A DNA stretch of 24,691 nt from Selaginella moellendorffii (GCF_000143415.4 NW_003314331.1:174002-198692); one strand, 5' to 3'; shown: positions 9,685 to 20,054, numbered from the stretch's first letter. Notes: generated by a model from the sequence alone, not told the origin. A program made the numbers and translations.

Positions 9685-12600
9685 CAAGTCGAATTATAAG
9701 TTTAATTATAAGTCTAATTGTATTTGACTTAGCACAACTTCAATTATAACTCTCATTTTGAGCCAAAAAAGCTCCGTGTGATTATCCTAAGATTACTATG
9801 ACATAGCCTTAGCTAGCATGAAACCATATACACACCATCTTAATCAGCACCCCTAATTACCTCTCACTCATACTAGATTTATTATAAAATCTTCTAGCAT
9901 GCTTGTTTTCAGTATAAGCTGTATATCATATTGCAGCACCGATGTCTAAGTTGCCATCTTGGAAGTGCCACCCAGCTACAAACTTCCTTTGCAAGCAAGG
10001 CAACACTGTACCACAGAAACTACCTTAATCTCCACCACCATTAGTCTTGCACAAGATGGGCTCTTGCTACCTTTGCCTCTAATCATGATAGTGTGTGTGG
10101 ATGCTACCAAATTTTGATCTTGATCAAGCAAGGGAGAGAGGTTAACAATTGTTCCCTACCAACTAGGCACCCATGACCCCCCAAAAACATGTATAATATA
10201 GAACTTCAGATAACTTAGTTGCTTTAACTGATAGCACATTCTTTTGTGCCACAGGGACCAAGAGTGATAAGAAAATCAATTTATGTTGTGGTCTCATGCC
10301 TCTAGTTCGCCATTGCAAGACCCCCAAAAAGATGTATTATTATTTCTTTAAGTGTTTAATATTGTGCTATGTTAGAATACGTTTTTCTCCTTTAAATCTC
10401 AAAAACCAGGTTTCTTCCCTACTTACACAGCGACTCACCACAATGTGAATGTTACTAATGCAATAATACTGATCCCTATCGAGCTATACCAATCCTGTAC
10501 ATGCTTAGTGAATCACTAACACTAGCGAGAGTTTTCATCACTATTCCAGATTGGTGAGTGTCACTGATAGATAGTTTAGGTTGGTTCCTTAGTCTCTAAT
10601 GGCAGGACATGTCTCGGGTTTCTAATGCCCTACCAAGCCAATGTTGCATAAGAAAGTGTTATATTCCTTCTCTTCTGTGGCATAAACAAGCCCAGGTTGA
10701 TGTGTTTACCTAGTGATTATATAGTTCTTAAACAATATACTTCAGTAGAGATTTAAATTAGGAGTTTCCCATCTACTTGCTTCAAGCACTCAAGAAATCT
10801 CTATAAATCCAAGCATAATATAACCCTTATATAGAATATCCTCACTCTAAGAATATTCTGGAATCTTACTCTCGCCTGGCAAAAAAAAACCATGACCTAC
10901 AACTGTAAAAACTTGTGGCCAAAAAGTGAAAGCAAATGCCCAATAGAAGTAATTGGAGAAGGAAGAATAAAAGTAAAAAGGATAAAGGTGTGAAGTTTGA
11001 AGACGGAGGAGAAAATTTAATAATCAAATTAAACCCAAGATTCAAGAAGAAAAACAAGAGAAAAGTGAGAAAAAGAGAAGAACAACTAAGTAAACACAAA
11101 AGAAAGAAAAGAAAAACCAAGGTCTAGTGAAGAGATTTAGATCTAAATTACACTCTCCAAAGTTCTCAAACCTTTAAAAGTACCAAAATCTCCTTAAAGC
11201 TTTGAATAGTGGTAAGTGCAAAAAGTGGGAGGATATAAAAAATAGATGGAAAGGAAAGTGCCTCAAGGTGCTTGATCAAAAAGAATGTTAGCCACAAGGT
11301 GAGATAAAGAGCTCTCCAAAAAATGCCAACTGGATTGTATCAAAAGCTAGAAGTCTACAACAATATGCAGTGCAAGTTGGCAAATCTCTAATCTTCATCT
11401 ATAGAACTGCTGTTAATTGGGAAAGCATGCCTAAAACAGATCTAGATGCCTTTTGCACTAGGCCCAACCAATCATTAAAAGACTTTGCTTCACTACTATA
11501 AGTATCAAAATATGGATAGAATTGTTGCTAGAACGTGGAGAAGAAAGAGATTCTCCTACTGAAACTTGGCTGAACGGTGGAGGCTGTCTCTGTAAAGACT
11601 CTGTGCCTATAAACCATTGTGTCAAGCTAAACTGTGGTACCTAATGAAAAGATGGAAAAGGCAACTACTGGACAGATGGGCAATGGTGTAAGATGTAAAG
11701 CCCAAGGGGAATCAGAACTTCGGAAAACTTGAGCTTCTGGACAAATAAAATCAATACCACCTCAAGAGCTACAACCCAAGCAAGAGGCTATTTCTAATGA
11801 ACTTGTGACCTGGTGAAGAAAGAAAGAACAAAGATTGAAGTTGGGAGTTCAAAGTTGTTGTAAGTGTCCTATAGGTGTCCTAGGAACCTGCACCACTATC
11901 CCAAAAGTTGAATTGAGTGCAGTTGGATGATGAACCAAGGCGCTGATGAGAAGCTGAAGATGTCCTAAATGCATGAAGTGGTGTCTCCCCCGAAAGGTAT
12001 ATTACACACTAGCACGTCGAGATCACAAAGCTGGAGGAAACGTGCTCCACCTATTGTGCTGAGTAGAAGACAAGTGCCTATGTGCTCTCTAAGAGCTGGG
12101 AGTCTCACTAAGCAAGCACTGAAGGTGTGAACAGATCCTAGGATTCTTGTGTCCACCACCTTAGTCACTAAGCGGATAAATTGCTTTAAACAAGGCCTGA
12201 ATATTGCTCCAAGTTGGAATAGAAAAACTTGCTGGAACCTTGTGGCATCCCTAGCTTTGTGAGCCCAAAACTCACATGCAACACATCCAAAGTCTCTGCT
12301 AATGGATGAAGAATGTCAAGAGGAGAGTCTCTTGAGAGTCACCATGAAGAGCTAGTGCAAAAAGCATAGGCAAAAAACTCTCCCCTTGTGATGGAAGCTC
12401 AAAAGTGTCCATATGTTAGTAAACAAGAGAACATAGGAGCACCAAAGCTGGCCTTAAGTGAAAACTCATTTGCAGTGCCAAATGCCTAGCAATAAAAGAA
12501 GATCATTGACTTCAAGAGAAAATAGTGTGCATCTGGCCTAGGGATCATCATAAAGTCTAGTATGAACACAACCTCAAATAAAAAGGTCATAGTCTCAAAA

Positions 12601-12740
12601 GAACTCTGGGTGGCATGACCTCCACATGAGTACTCTAAAGCTCTTCTACTGGCTATAGAAGAAAAATCATGCCTAGGTCAGTTGTTGTCTCCAAATCCTT
12701 TATAGTAGGCAATTGGGGAATCTACCAAATCTTTGGTATA
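9685..12740. other. AT-rich 3-kb block without genes, possibly remnant transposable element
   Basis: Composition changes sharply at about 9685 and back at 12741. No frame longer than about 85 codons is convincing. At 10930-11125 the plus strand is nearly all purine and a 63-aa lysine-rich frame is open, which follows from composition. The right end abuts the basic-protein fragment at the exact base where that fragment also begins at 24267. I could not find terminal repeats, a primer-binding site or polymerase motifs, so the class is unknown. Confidence 0.4.
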
Positions 12741-13078
12741 AGCTCGGCCTCATCCTGCTCCTGCTCCTCTCGCTGCATCACGATTCTCGCACATCTTCTT
12801 CTCTGAAACAGCAAGATTTCAGCTCGCGAGCCAGAGATCGAGAGAGAAAGAGAGAATCTTTGCCAAGATTTCGAGTGTGAGGGAGAGATTGAGAGTGAGG
12901 GAGAGATATTTCGGGAGAGATTGCACGAAATTTCACCTTGCGCAGCTTGAGCCTTGGCCCTTTCCTTGTCCTGGCGCTGCCGTTGGGATTCACTGATCCC
13001 GCGACGTTCCTTCCTCGGCATTCTCCTCTTCCCCTTCTTCTCGTTGTCGGCTGCCCTCGTCGAGCTTTTGCCCGCCAT
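12741..13078 (-). pseudogene. basic, low-complexity protein, N-terminal part only (copy 1)
   Basis: From ATG 13078 the minus strand encodes MAGKSSTRAADNEKKGKRRM followed by RKERRGISESQRQRQDKERAKAQAAQ, a strongly basic region. A GTGAAA donor then a TTTCAG acceptor suggest an intron of about 140 nt rich in TCTCTC (plus-strand 12800-12930), after which the frame is acidic (REEQEQDEAE). The gene is cut at 12741 where AT-rich DNA begins, so the rest is missing. Unspliced, the frame ends at 12722 (118 aa). I do not recognise the family. The near-identical copy is at 24267-24604. Confidence 0.5.
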
Positions 13079-13165
13079 CGCACTTCCTCCACACAAAAAA
13101 CCCTCGCAACGAAGCAATGAAGAAGAAACGAATATTCATGTTTTTAAATTTATTCCCGCCCTCGC
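12741..13165. repeat. duplicated segment (pairs with 24267-24691)
   Basis: Same orientation, constant offset of 11526, very few mismatches (for example 12792-12798 and 13031). The right copy is cut by the end of the window, so the true length is unknown. The left boundary is the same base in both copies although what lies to the left is unrelated. Confidence 0.9.
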
Positions 13166-13335
13166 ATACAAGATCCTAGCCGACCACGTGGCAAGGCGAG
13201 CGATGATGCCACAGTTCAAATGAATTACCATGCCAGCCGAGCATTACCATGGCGTTCTTTCTTTTTAATTTGACGGCGTAAGCTCTGGTGACTGCCCCGC
13301 ATACACGATCGTCGCCGACCACGTGGCGAGGCCAT
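13140..13335. repeat. direct repeat carrying two G-boxes between divergent genes
   Basis: A segment of about 50 bp (TTTTTAAATT ... CGCATACAAGATC ... GCCGACCACGTGGC) at 13140-13195 recurs with changes at 13262-13335. Each holds GCCGACCACGTGGC with the palindrome CACGTG (13185-13190 and 13320-13325), the binding core of bZIP/bHLH factors. The space lies between the start of the basic-protein gene (13078, minus) and the unknown gene (13460, plus). Confidence 0.65.
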
Positions 13336-13459
13336 GGTGGCCGTGGCAGCAGACCATTTCCAGGTTTAACGACTAACTGCTATAACATTGTCACGCGAAC
13401 AGAGTGGCGGCAGCTCCGGCGGCGCAATGCTCTCGGGGTAGCGCGAGCATGATCCAACC

Positions 13460-14864
13460 ATGGAAGCTCTCAATGGCGTCAAGAAGAGGCATTTCAGGGT
13501 AGAGGGTTTCCAGTGGCCCTTCTCGCGCGTGGCTATGGAGTGGAGGCCTGGCGCCGGCACCGCCAAGCGCAAGAAGATCTCCAGCGACATCAATGTCGCC
13601 ACTCCTCCTCCTCCTCCTTTACTTCCTCACCCTTCCTCACTCCTCTCCCTCCGGCAGCTCAATCACTCACCACCACCGCACGATCCAAACTTTCTCCGCG
13701 CGCTCCAGGCCAATGCTCTTCGGACAATGTCGGTGAATGGGAAGGGCTTCCTATCGAATCCTTGGTCGAACAGGGCAGCTTGGTCCAGGGTCCAGAGCAC
13801 GCTCGGGTCGAAGAAGGATCACGGTGGGGATTTGATGAACAAGAAGAGGCAGCTGGAGCTGTGGGACTTGGCGGGGTTCTCTCGTGAGAAGTTAAAGCTT
13901 CTCAATGAGATTGAGGTGCTCATCGACTCGGAGGAGAATGCTTTGAACATGGAAGCTTCTGCTAAGGTTGGTCGATGGCTCCTTCTTTCTTGAGTTTAGA
14001 CCATCGTTTTATTTCTTCTTTCTTCTTTATAGGCCGCGGAAGGACGTCTTCGAAGCTTGCTGGATATCTGCGTATGCTCTCAATGCCAGGAGAATATAGA
14101 GAACAGGATAGCTCTACAAAGCGTGAGAACCAAAGGTTTGGACGATGGCAAGGTTATTTCAGCAAGAACGAATGTAGCGACTGCAAAGCAAGAGGATCAG
14201 ACAGCACCAGCGCTGGAAGGTCCCAAAACCACGAAGGTGACACTTAGATATAGTTTTCTAGGTCGGAAGTATTGATTTGGTTGCGTGTTCTCAGCTTCCA
14301 GAATCTCTCGAAAAGGAAAGAGAGAAGGAGAGGCGCTTCTTTCTTGGAAATGTGAAAGAAGCCATGGAGCGTGACCGGGTTGCGCTTGACAACTTTCTGC
14401 AGAAGCAGAGGCTCAAGCATGAAGTGTCTAAGCAGAAACTTGGCGAGGTGAAGGGGAGCTTTCTTGGGAAGTATCTGAGCTTTCTTGACAACTCACTGGA
14501 CGATGCTCTCCAAAAGGACGATTTAAGCGACAAGCACGACCAGGTTTTCAAGTCTTTTACGTGTTGCTTTATTTGATCTCGAGGTCTCACTTTAGATTTC
14601 CTGTGTTAGGATTCAGAAGGTTTGGAGGATCCTTCCAAACTTCGCAAGGATCAAACTCCTGAGCTGGAACGATCTTCTGAAAAGTCAGATGAAGTAACCG
14701 CGCGAACTTAACTTAGCTTTGCTGGCGCCGCCTTGTCTAGACACTAGAAAACGGAGGACATGCCTCGTAGTGAACTGAAGCCAATCCGGCAGCCAGATTG
14801 CGAGAAGGCTGGTAGACCGCTTAAACCGAATCGCCACGAGGAGTTTGCGGGAACCAAGGCTTAA
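13460..14864 (+). CDS. unrecognised protein with charged C-terminal helices
   Basis: Five exons with phase-0 junctions: 13460-13966, 14033-14236, 14295-14543, 14610-14693, 14748-14864, giving 386 aa. If the fourth intron (14694-14747) is not removed, the frame ends at 14709-14711 (353 aa). The start ATG opens MEALNGVKKRHF, then a proline-rich stretch (PPPPPLLPHP, about 50-60), a conserved-looking block (MSVNGKGFLSNPWSNRAAW, about 90-110), a Cys cluster (CVCSQC, about 180), and long charged, probably helical or coiled-coil stretches (LEKEREKERRFF, KEAMERDRVALDNFLQKQRL). Introns are 54-66 nt with pyrimidine-rich acceptors. I do not recognise the family, and no enzyme motif or signal peptide is seen. 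A decayed tandem copy follows at 15496-16310. Confidence 0.72.
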
Positions 14865-15495
14865 GCACTTCCATAGGAGTTCTTGACAGAGAGATCAGGT
14901 GTCATGCTGCCAGGCTGCTAGGATTGTCTTCCAGACAACCTCTACACCCAAGACGTTTGATCGGCTTGGATCGAACGTAACAAGAAGAATACTCCAGGAT
15001 TTTATGTGATCCAACACCTCCAGATGGTCAATGTGATCTTTCTTTCAGTAAGATATTTTTCTTCACTGGCTAGACTAGGCTCTCGCAACAATGGGGCGAT
15101 CCGATGCTCGAAGAGGCTGACCGACGCAAATCCGCCGCCCCTATCTTCCATCGGATTAAGCTCTCTGTGCGACCGACGATGAGAATGGGAGCTCGAGAAT
15201 GAGTCCAGTGTCAAGGTACGAGCTTGACCCCAGGGCAAGCTTTTCTACAATCGCGTTGGAACCTTCGTTCGAGAAAAATCTCGAGGTATGGAGACAGAGC
15301 AATTTCACCGCTAACTAAGGTTTGCGCCTAGATCAAACTATTCATAGCAAGCTCTTGTATGATTCCAGATCAAGTCCAATCTCGCCGAGAAACATTGACG
15401 AACTGCCGAGTTTTCTGTATCTCCGGAAGTTTACGAGGCAAACAGTTTTGTTTTAAATTTCAAATGAACGAATATACTTCGACTTGAGATGGCGG
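14865..15495. other. intergenic between tandem copies, no gene seen
   Basis: 3' flank of the unknown gene. Frames such as 15002-15238 (minus) have no known motif. The tandem similarity to 13353 onward begins at about 15496 (CATTTCCAGGTTTAAC). Confidence 0.5.
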
Positions 15496-16310
15496 CGGGA
15501 CATTTCCAGGTTTAACAACTAACTGCGAGTGGCAGCAGCTCCGGCAGCCTCGGTGGTAGCGCGAGCATGATCCGGCCATGGAAGCTCTCAATGGCGTCAA
15601 GAAGAGGCATTTCAGGGCAGAGGCTTTCCAGTGGCCCTTCTCGACCAAGCGCAAGAAGATCTCCAGGGACATCAATGTCGCTACTCCTTCTCCTCCTCCT
15701 TTACCTCCTCACCCTTCCTCACTCCTCCTCCCTTGCCCCCGGTACCAAACTTTCTCCGTGCGCTCCAGGCTAATGCTCTTCGGACAATGTCGGTGAATGG
15801 GAAGGGCTTCCTATCGAATCCTTGGTCGAACAGGGCAGCTTGGTCCAGGGTCCAGAGCACGCTCGGGTCGAAGAAGGATCATGGTGGGGATTTGATGAAC
15901 AAGAAGAGGCAGCTGGAGCTGTGGGACTTCGTGGGGTTCTCTCGTGAGAAGTTAAAGCTTCTCAATGAGATTGAGGCGCTCATCGACTCGGAGGAGAATG
16001 CTTTGAACATGGAAGCTTCTGCTAAGGTTGGTTGAAGGCTCCTTCTTTCTTGAGTTTAGACCATCGTTTTATTTCTTCTTTCTTCTTTATAGGCCGCGGA
16101 AGGACGTCTTCGAAGCTTGCTGGATATCTGCGTATGCTCTCAATGCCAGGAGAATATAGAGAACAGGATAGCTCTACCGAAAAGTAAAGAGAGAAGGAGA
16201 GGCGCTTCGTTCTGGGAAATGTGAAAGAAGCTATGGAGCGTGACCGGGTTGCACTTGACAACTTTCTGCAGAAGCAGAGGCTCAAGCATGAAGCGTCTAA
16301 GCAGAAACTT
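15496..16310 (+). pseudogene. tandem copy of the unknown 13460-14864 gene, broken
   Basis: Begins like its parent (MEALNGVKKRHFRAEAFQWP from 15578), but a block encoding RVAMEWRPGAGTA is missing. The proline-rich stretch has a deletion that puts the conserved MSVNGKGFLSNPWSN block (15789 on) in another frame. Exon 2 is joined to the middle of exon 3 at about 16177 (GCTCTACC|GAAAAG), deleting intron 2, 3' exon 2 and the start of exon 3 and bringing a stop (AAG TAA). Similarity ends at CAGAAACTT, 16310. Intron 1 (16027-16092) is still nearly identical to the parent, so the copy is fairly young. Confidence 0.85.
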
Positions 16311-16516
16311 AAACCCGAGAGGCTATTCGCGACGTATACGAATCGTGGCCAGAGCAAGCTGGTGGACTCGAGGAGCTTTGAGCGACGTTGGAACACGATC
16401 GAGGCATATCCCGGAATGATCATCATGGAGGCGCTTGAAAATTTTTGGAGCTCGTGCCCGAGTGTAACGGACTAATTTTTCCGATGCCAGAGAAAGATTG
16501 CATGTACTGGTGGTTT
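16311..16516 (+). pseudogene. fragment of another gene fused to the tandem copy
   Basis: Immediately after the tandem copy breaks off, the frame continues in phase with KPERLFATYTNRGQ ... AYPGMIIMEALENF, then needs one frame change at about 16440 to go on as FLELVPECNGLIFPMPEKDC and WWFLK, ending at a GTAAAT donor (about 16520). This is not in the parent gene. It reads like a real protein but I do not recognise it. As written, the open frame stops at 16473-16475. Confidence 0.45.
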
Positions 16517-16682
16517 CTTAAGGTAAATTAGGGTACGTTCTTTGAATGCTGCGTGCTGCCAACCAACAATTGGAAAACTCGAGAAAGTTCTTTATTGCTA
16601 TTCTCCTCGTATGGTGGAACCATGTGTAAGTTGTTGACTAGCAAAAGCCCTGCTGGTGAAATCCATAAAATTTGTAAGTTTA

Positions 16683-17390
16683 GGGTTTGATAGCAAAAGG
16701 CTTGAAAGATGAGAAGTTGGTGGATGAGTTTAATATTACTATTAACAGTAACTCAAAGTTTATGAGTGAAGTTATGAGAACTTTGACTGTATTACTAATG
16801 ATTCTTGATTATAATATAATTTTGGGTTCACTTTGGATACATAAACACTACTTAGAGTTAGACTGCAGTGGCATAATAAATACTTTAACATTTGAGGACT
16901 ACATATTGCCTCATGGGTGATTGCAACTTATCTAAGTCTAGAAAATACAAGAGAATAAATCAACATATACATGCTGTGGGAGAATCAATGATCAGAAAAT
17001 CAGAATTGAAATAGATAATGGTTGTGCAAGTTCTGGAATACTTATCGGGAAACTCGGGGTTAAAGTAGTTCACGATTCCAAGTATTTTGCAGAAAGACTA
17101 ACTCCATAAGTTCAAATGAAAGTTATGGAATTGGTATGTTATAATTAAACTTTTTAGAAAGAAGAAATTTTATTGGTCTAGAAGATTATAGAGAAACCAT
17201 ATTTCTTGGGATTGACTGGCTTCATAATCACTCAGCAATAATTAACTACAGGAATCATATTGTTACTTTTATATCCAAAGAGTTGGATTGTTGGTATAGA
17301 TTTCAATACCCATCTGGTATATATGAAGCAAGTAAAGATAGATTTGGCAAAGAGATGAGTAGTTTGTGTTGGTGCTCATTTTGACCACAA
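16683..17390 (+). pseudogene. retropepsin-like gene, decayed copy in opposite orientation (copy 2)
   Basis: The plus strand here matches the minus strand of 19190-20054 over almost its whole length: AGGGTTTGATAGCAAAAG at the start, then KLVDEFNITI, NIILGSLWIH, LELDCSG, RKYKRINQHI and, at the end, SLCWC. The stretch holding the first active-site FWDSG is deleted and there are many stops after 16918, so it cannot make a protease. Divergence is much greater than between the 1-207 and 20054 copies, so this is an older copy. Confidence 0.8.
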
Positions 17391-17399
17391 ATTTAATAA

Positions 17400-18960
17400 A
17401 TACTTTTTTAGCACAGTCCATTTTGTTTGGTTTGTTTTGCATTACCAGATTATGGTCTTTTCATGCCTTTCCATTGTTGGTAATTCTTTTGAAGCACTAT
17501 GAAAAGCAAGGGTGCAAGATGATACATTAATTATGGGAAGTTGACTACAAGATATATATGTAATTTGCTTTAGTATATGTGAAAGTTACCACAAAGGTGA
17601 TATATACACGTTAGCTAGTAACTTGTTTTGGTATGTACATAGTATAATTCTGCCTCCTTGATCAAGTTATGATCAAGTTACGATGGAGCCAGAGATCACA
17701 AATCAGAGGTAACACTTAAGTAGTTTAGTAATTTTCAAAATAATGGTGCATGCCATATATAGACATGTATTTATTCCAACTCATAAGTTTGTATTTTATA
17801 CATTTAGAAAAAAAGAAAACTATGTAGGAAAATTTGGATAAATTTTTGTCATAAGAAATACTCAATGAAATATTATAGTTGTTTCAAAGTCAATTTACTC
17901 TAATCTATGTTGGTGCTTAGTGTTAGACAATTTTAATAAATAATTTCAATTAAATATACCATGAATATCCAATAATATTTCAATCCAATGCTAAATAAAA
18001 CACTAATAAAAATAACAATAATGTTAATATAAATAAGATATATAGGCACCTGGCGTTTAATTTGGGTAATATAAATGAAACCATAATTGTTTCAAATTAC
18101 AAAATGAATAATCTTGTTTAATAGTGAGTATTATTTATAACTATAATATTATTTGGAAAATATAAATAATCATTCTCTTTCTGTTAAACTTTATACATAT
18201 GTATAAATATATATGTTATATTTTTTAGTGAATAATTTATTTGTACTTTTCAATTTATCTAAATTTTTTGTTTTCATAAACAAACCTGTAGAAAGGTAGT
18301 GGATATATCTAAAATATGCTTGGATATTTTAAGATATTTTCTAACAGTTGTTATTCATTTGAATTAATCTGTAAACTTTCTTAAACACTTCTTAATATAT
18401 TCTAGTTTATTCTACATTCAAATGGTTGATATTAAATAAGATTAATCTTGTGTCTATAAATTATCAATATCTTTATAATTATAAACGTTTCTTTGACCAA
18501 ATGGATTAATAAATTACTATTAAGAAAATTAAGTATTATTGCATGCAACGTGCACCAAATTATTTGTTTGCTTAACCAAACCTATAAGGGGATAGTGATT
18601 ATACCTAGAATATGCTTGGATATTCTAGGATATTCTACCATCTAACAGTTGTTATTCATTTAGACTAATCTTGTATCTCTAATTTATAAATATGTTTTTA
18701 GATTATAAATTTTTCTAAACACTTTCTAGTATATTCTAGTTTATTCTACTATGATTAATCTTGTGTTTATAAATTATCAACATGTTTATAATTATGAACT
18801 TTAATTGATCAATTGGATTAATTTATAGAAATAACACTACTATTAAACAAACTAAGCATTGAATGTAGCAATGTGTAGCAAATTATTTTTACTTATGATA
18901 ATATTTATTCAAACAGAATCAAAATATAAAACAATTTATGTTATGACTCATGTCCAGAGA
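17400..18960. other. very AT-rich non-coding stretch
   Basis: No gene in about 1.5 kb; frames are short and closed. Apart from the tandem repeat at 18285-18895 I see only AT-rich sequence. It separates the two facing protease copies. Confidence 0.7.
18285..18895. repeat. diverged tandem repeat, two units of about 300 bp
   Basis: Unit 1 (about 18285-18570) and unit 2 (about 18575-18895) share an ordered series of words: AACAAACCT / ACCAAACCT, AATATGCTTGGATATT, TCTAACAGTTGTTATTCATT, TATATTCTAGTTTATTCTA, GATTAATCTTGTG, TATAAATTATCAA, GGATTAAT and GCAAATTATT-like ends. The spacing is nearly the same in both. Such TTCTAG/GATATTCT words occur in some plant LTRs, but no LTR structure is shown here. 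Confidence 0.65.
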
Positions 18961-18973
18961 CGTATATGACCAC

Positions 18974-19182
18974 GAGAGAGGTCCCCTTGGTCCACAAAAG
19001 CCAGAGCTCAAGCATGCACGGCTTTGCCTTTAGAACTCAAAAACTCCAAGCTTAACAATGTATTGGTCAACAATCTGATCCTGTGCAGTAAGAATTGTGA
19101 TGTGATTTGGAGAACCATTCTTATCCATCCTAAAGAATTGCTCCAGAGCTTGCTTGCCTTTGCCATAACCAAAACTGAGGCC
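18974..19182 (-). pseudogene. PPR gene fragment fused to the retropepsin copy
   Basis: The sequence matches 1799-2047 of the block A PPR pseudogene in the same orientation (CACAAAAGC.AGAGCTC.AGCATGCACGGC; GAGCTTGCTTGCCTTTGCC), with several deletions. It breaks at about 19182 and protease sequence begins within about 10 bp. It supplies the last 60 or so codons of the protease frame, mostly out of the PPR reading frame. Confidence 0.75.
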
Positions 19183-20054
19183 CTTTTTTTTTGGTGGCAC
19201 CAACATAAACTATCTGTCTCTGTAACAAATCTATCTTTACTGACTTCAAATACACCATTTGGATATTGAAGTCTATACCAGCAACCCAATTCACTAGATT
19301 TAAAAGTAACAATATGATTCCTGAAGTCAATTATTGCTGAGTGCTTCTTAAGCCAATTCATCCCCAAAAATATGGTATCTATATTCTCTTTTATACCAAT
19401 AAAATCTGTACTTTCTGAAAAGCTTCCCATTTTATACGTTAAATTCTCAATTCCATAACCATCTTTCATTTGCACATCTGCAGTTAATCTTTTTGTAAAA
19501 TACTTGTAATCACGAATTGCTTTGAGCCCAAGTTTCTTGAGAAGTTGAAGTGTTATAGCTGACCAATCAGAACCATTATCAAATGCAATTGTGATGTGAT
19601 GATCATTGATTCTCCCACTGTATTCTGCATAATGAAAAGTAGTACATATATGTTGATTTATTTTCTTGTATTTTCTGCACTTATATAATTGGTAGTGATC
19701 ATCAAGGGCACCATCAATCTCCTTGAGGCAATATATAGAATTATTGACCTCAAAAGTTAAACTGTTTATAGTGCCACTGCAGTCTAACTCTAAGCAATGT
19801 TGATGTATCCAAGGTGAACCCAAAATTATATCATGATCAAGAATCAATGGTTTTACAGTCAAACTTGTTCTAAATTCACAATCCTCCACCATAAACTTGA
19901 AATCTTTAACTTGTGAATTACTGTCCACAGTAATATTGAATTCATCTACTAATTTCTGTGAGATAATATCGCTGTCACAACCAGAATCCCAAAAAACATT
20001 GATTTTCCTCTCCAACCCATGATCCCCATATAGCCTTCCAAAAGTTTCTGCCAT
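19008..20054 (-). CDS. tandem retropepsin-like aspartic protease, stand-alone
   Basis: A single 348-codon open frame from ATG 20054. Domain 1: FWDSG active site (Asp23), then DHDIILGSPWIHQH (73-86), the usual ILGxxW signature. Domain 2: AFDNGSDWSAI (Asp159), LLKKLGLK, then TIFLGMNWLKKHSAIIDF (227-244). Two retropepsin-like folds in one chain suggest an intramolecular pair, where LTR-retrotransposon proteases normally supply one domain and dimerise. No gag, zinc knuckle, reverse transcriptase or integrase is seen. A TATA-like box and telo-box lie just upstream (20056-20096). The C-terminal 60 residues come from a fused PPR fragment and are unlikely to be functional. It could be a domesticated element gene or the leftover of a partial element; activity is unproven, and domain 2 has DNG rather than D[ST]G. 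Confidence 0.65.
   Translation of the reverse strand: MAETFGRLYGDHGLERKINVFWDSGCDSDIISQKLVDEFNITVDSNSQVKDFKFMVEDCEFRTSLTVKPLILDHDIILGSPWIHQHCLELDCSGTINSLTFEVNNSIYCLKEIDGALDDHYQLYKCRKYKKINQHICTTFHYAEYSGRINDHHITIAFDNGSDWSAITLQLLKKLGLKAIRDYKYFTKRLTADVQMKDGYGIENLTYKMGSFSESTDFIGIKENIDTIFLGMNWLKKHSAIIDFRNHIVTFKSSELGCWYRLQYPNGVFEVSKDRFVTETDSLCWCHQKKRASVLVMAKASKLWSNSLGWIRMVLQITSQFLLHRIRLLTNTLLSLEFLSSKGKAVHA

Noticed and set aside
10936-11127. 63-codon lysine-rich frame as a small basic protein gene
   Set aside because: Follows from the purine-rich strand; no start context, splice site or motif supports it.
9685-12740. LTR retrotransposon with gag-pol
   Set aside because: No reverse transcriptase, integrase or protease motifs, and no matching terminal repeats found by eye.
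14291-14590. 99-codon minus-strand frame
   Set aside because: Antisense shadow of exon 3 of the unknown gene.
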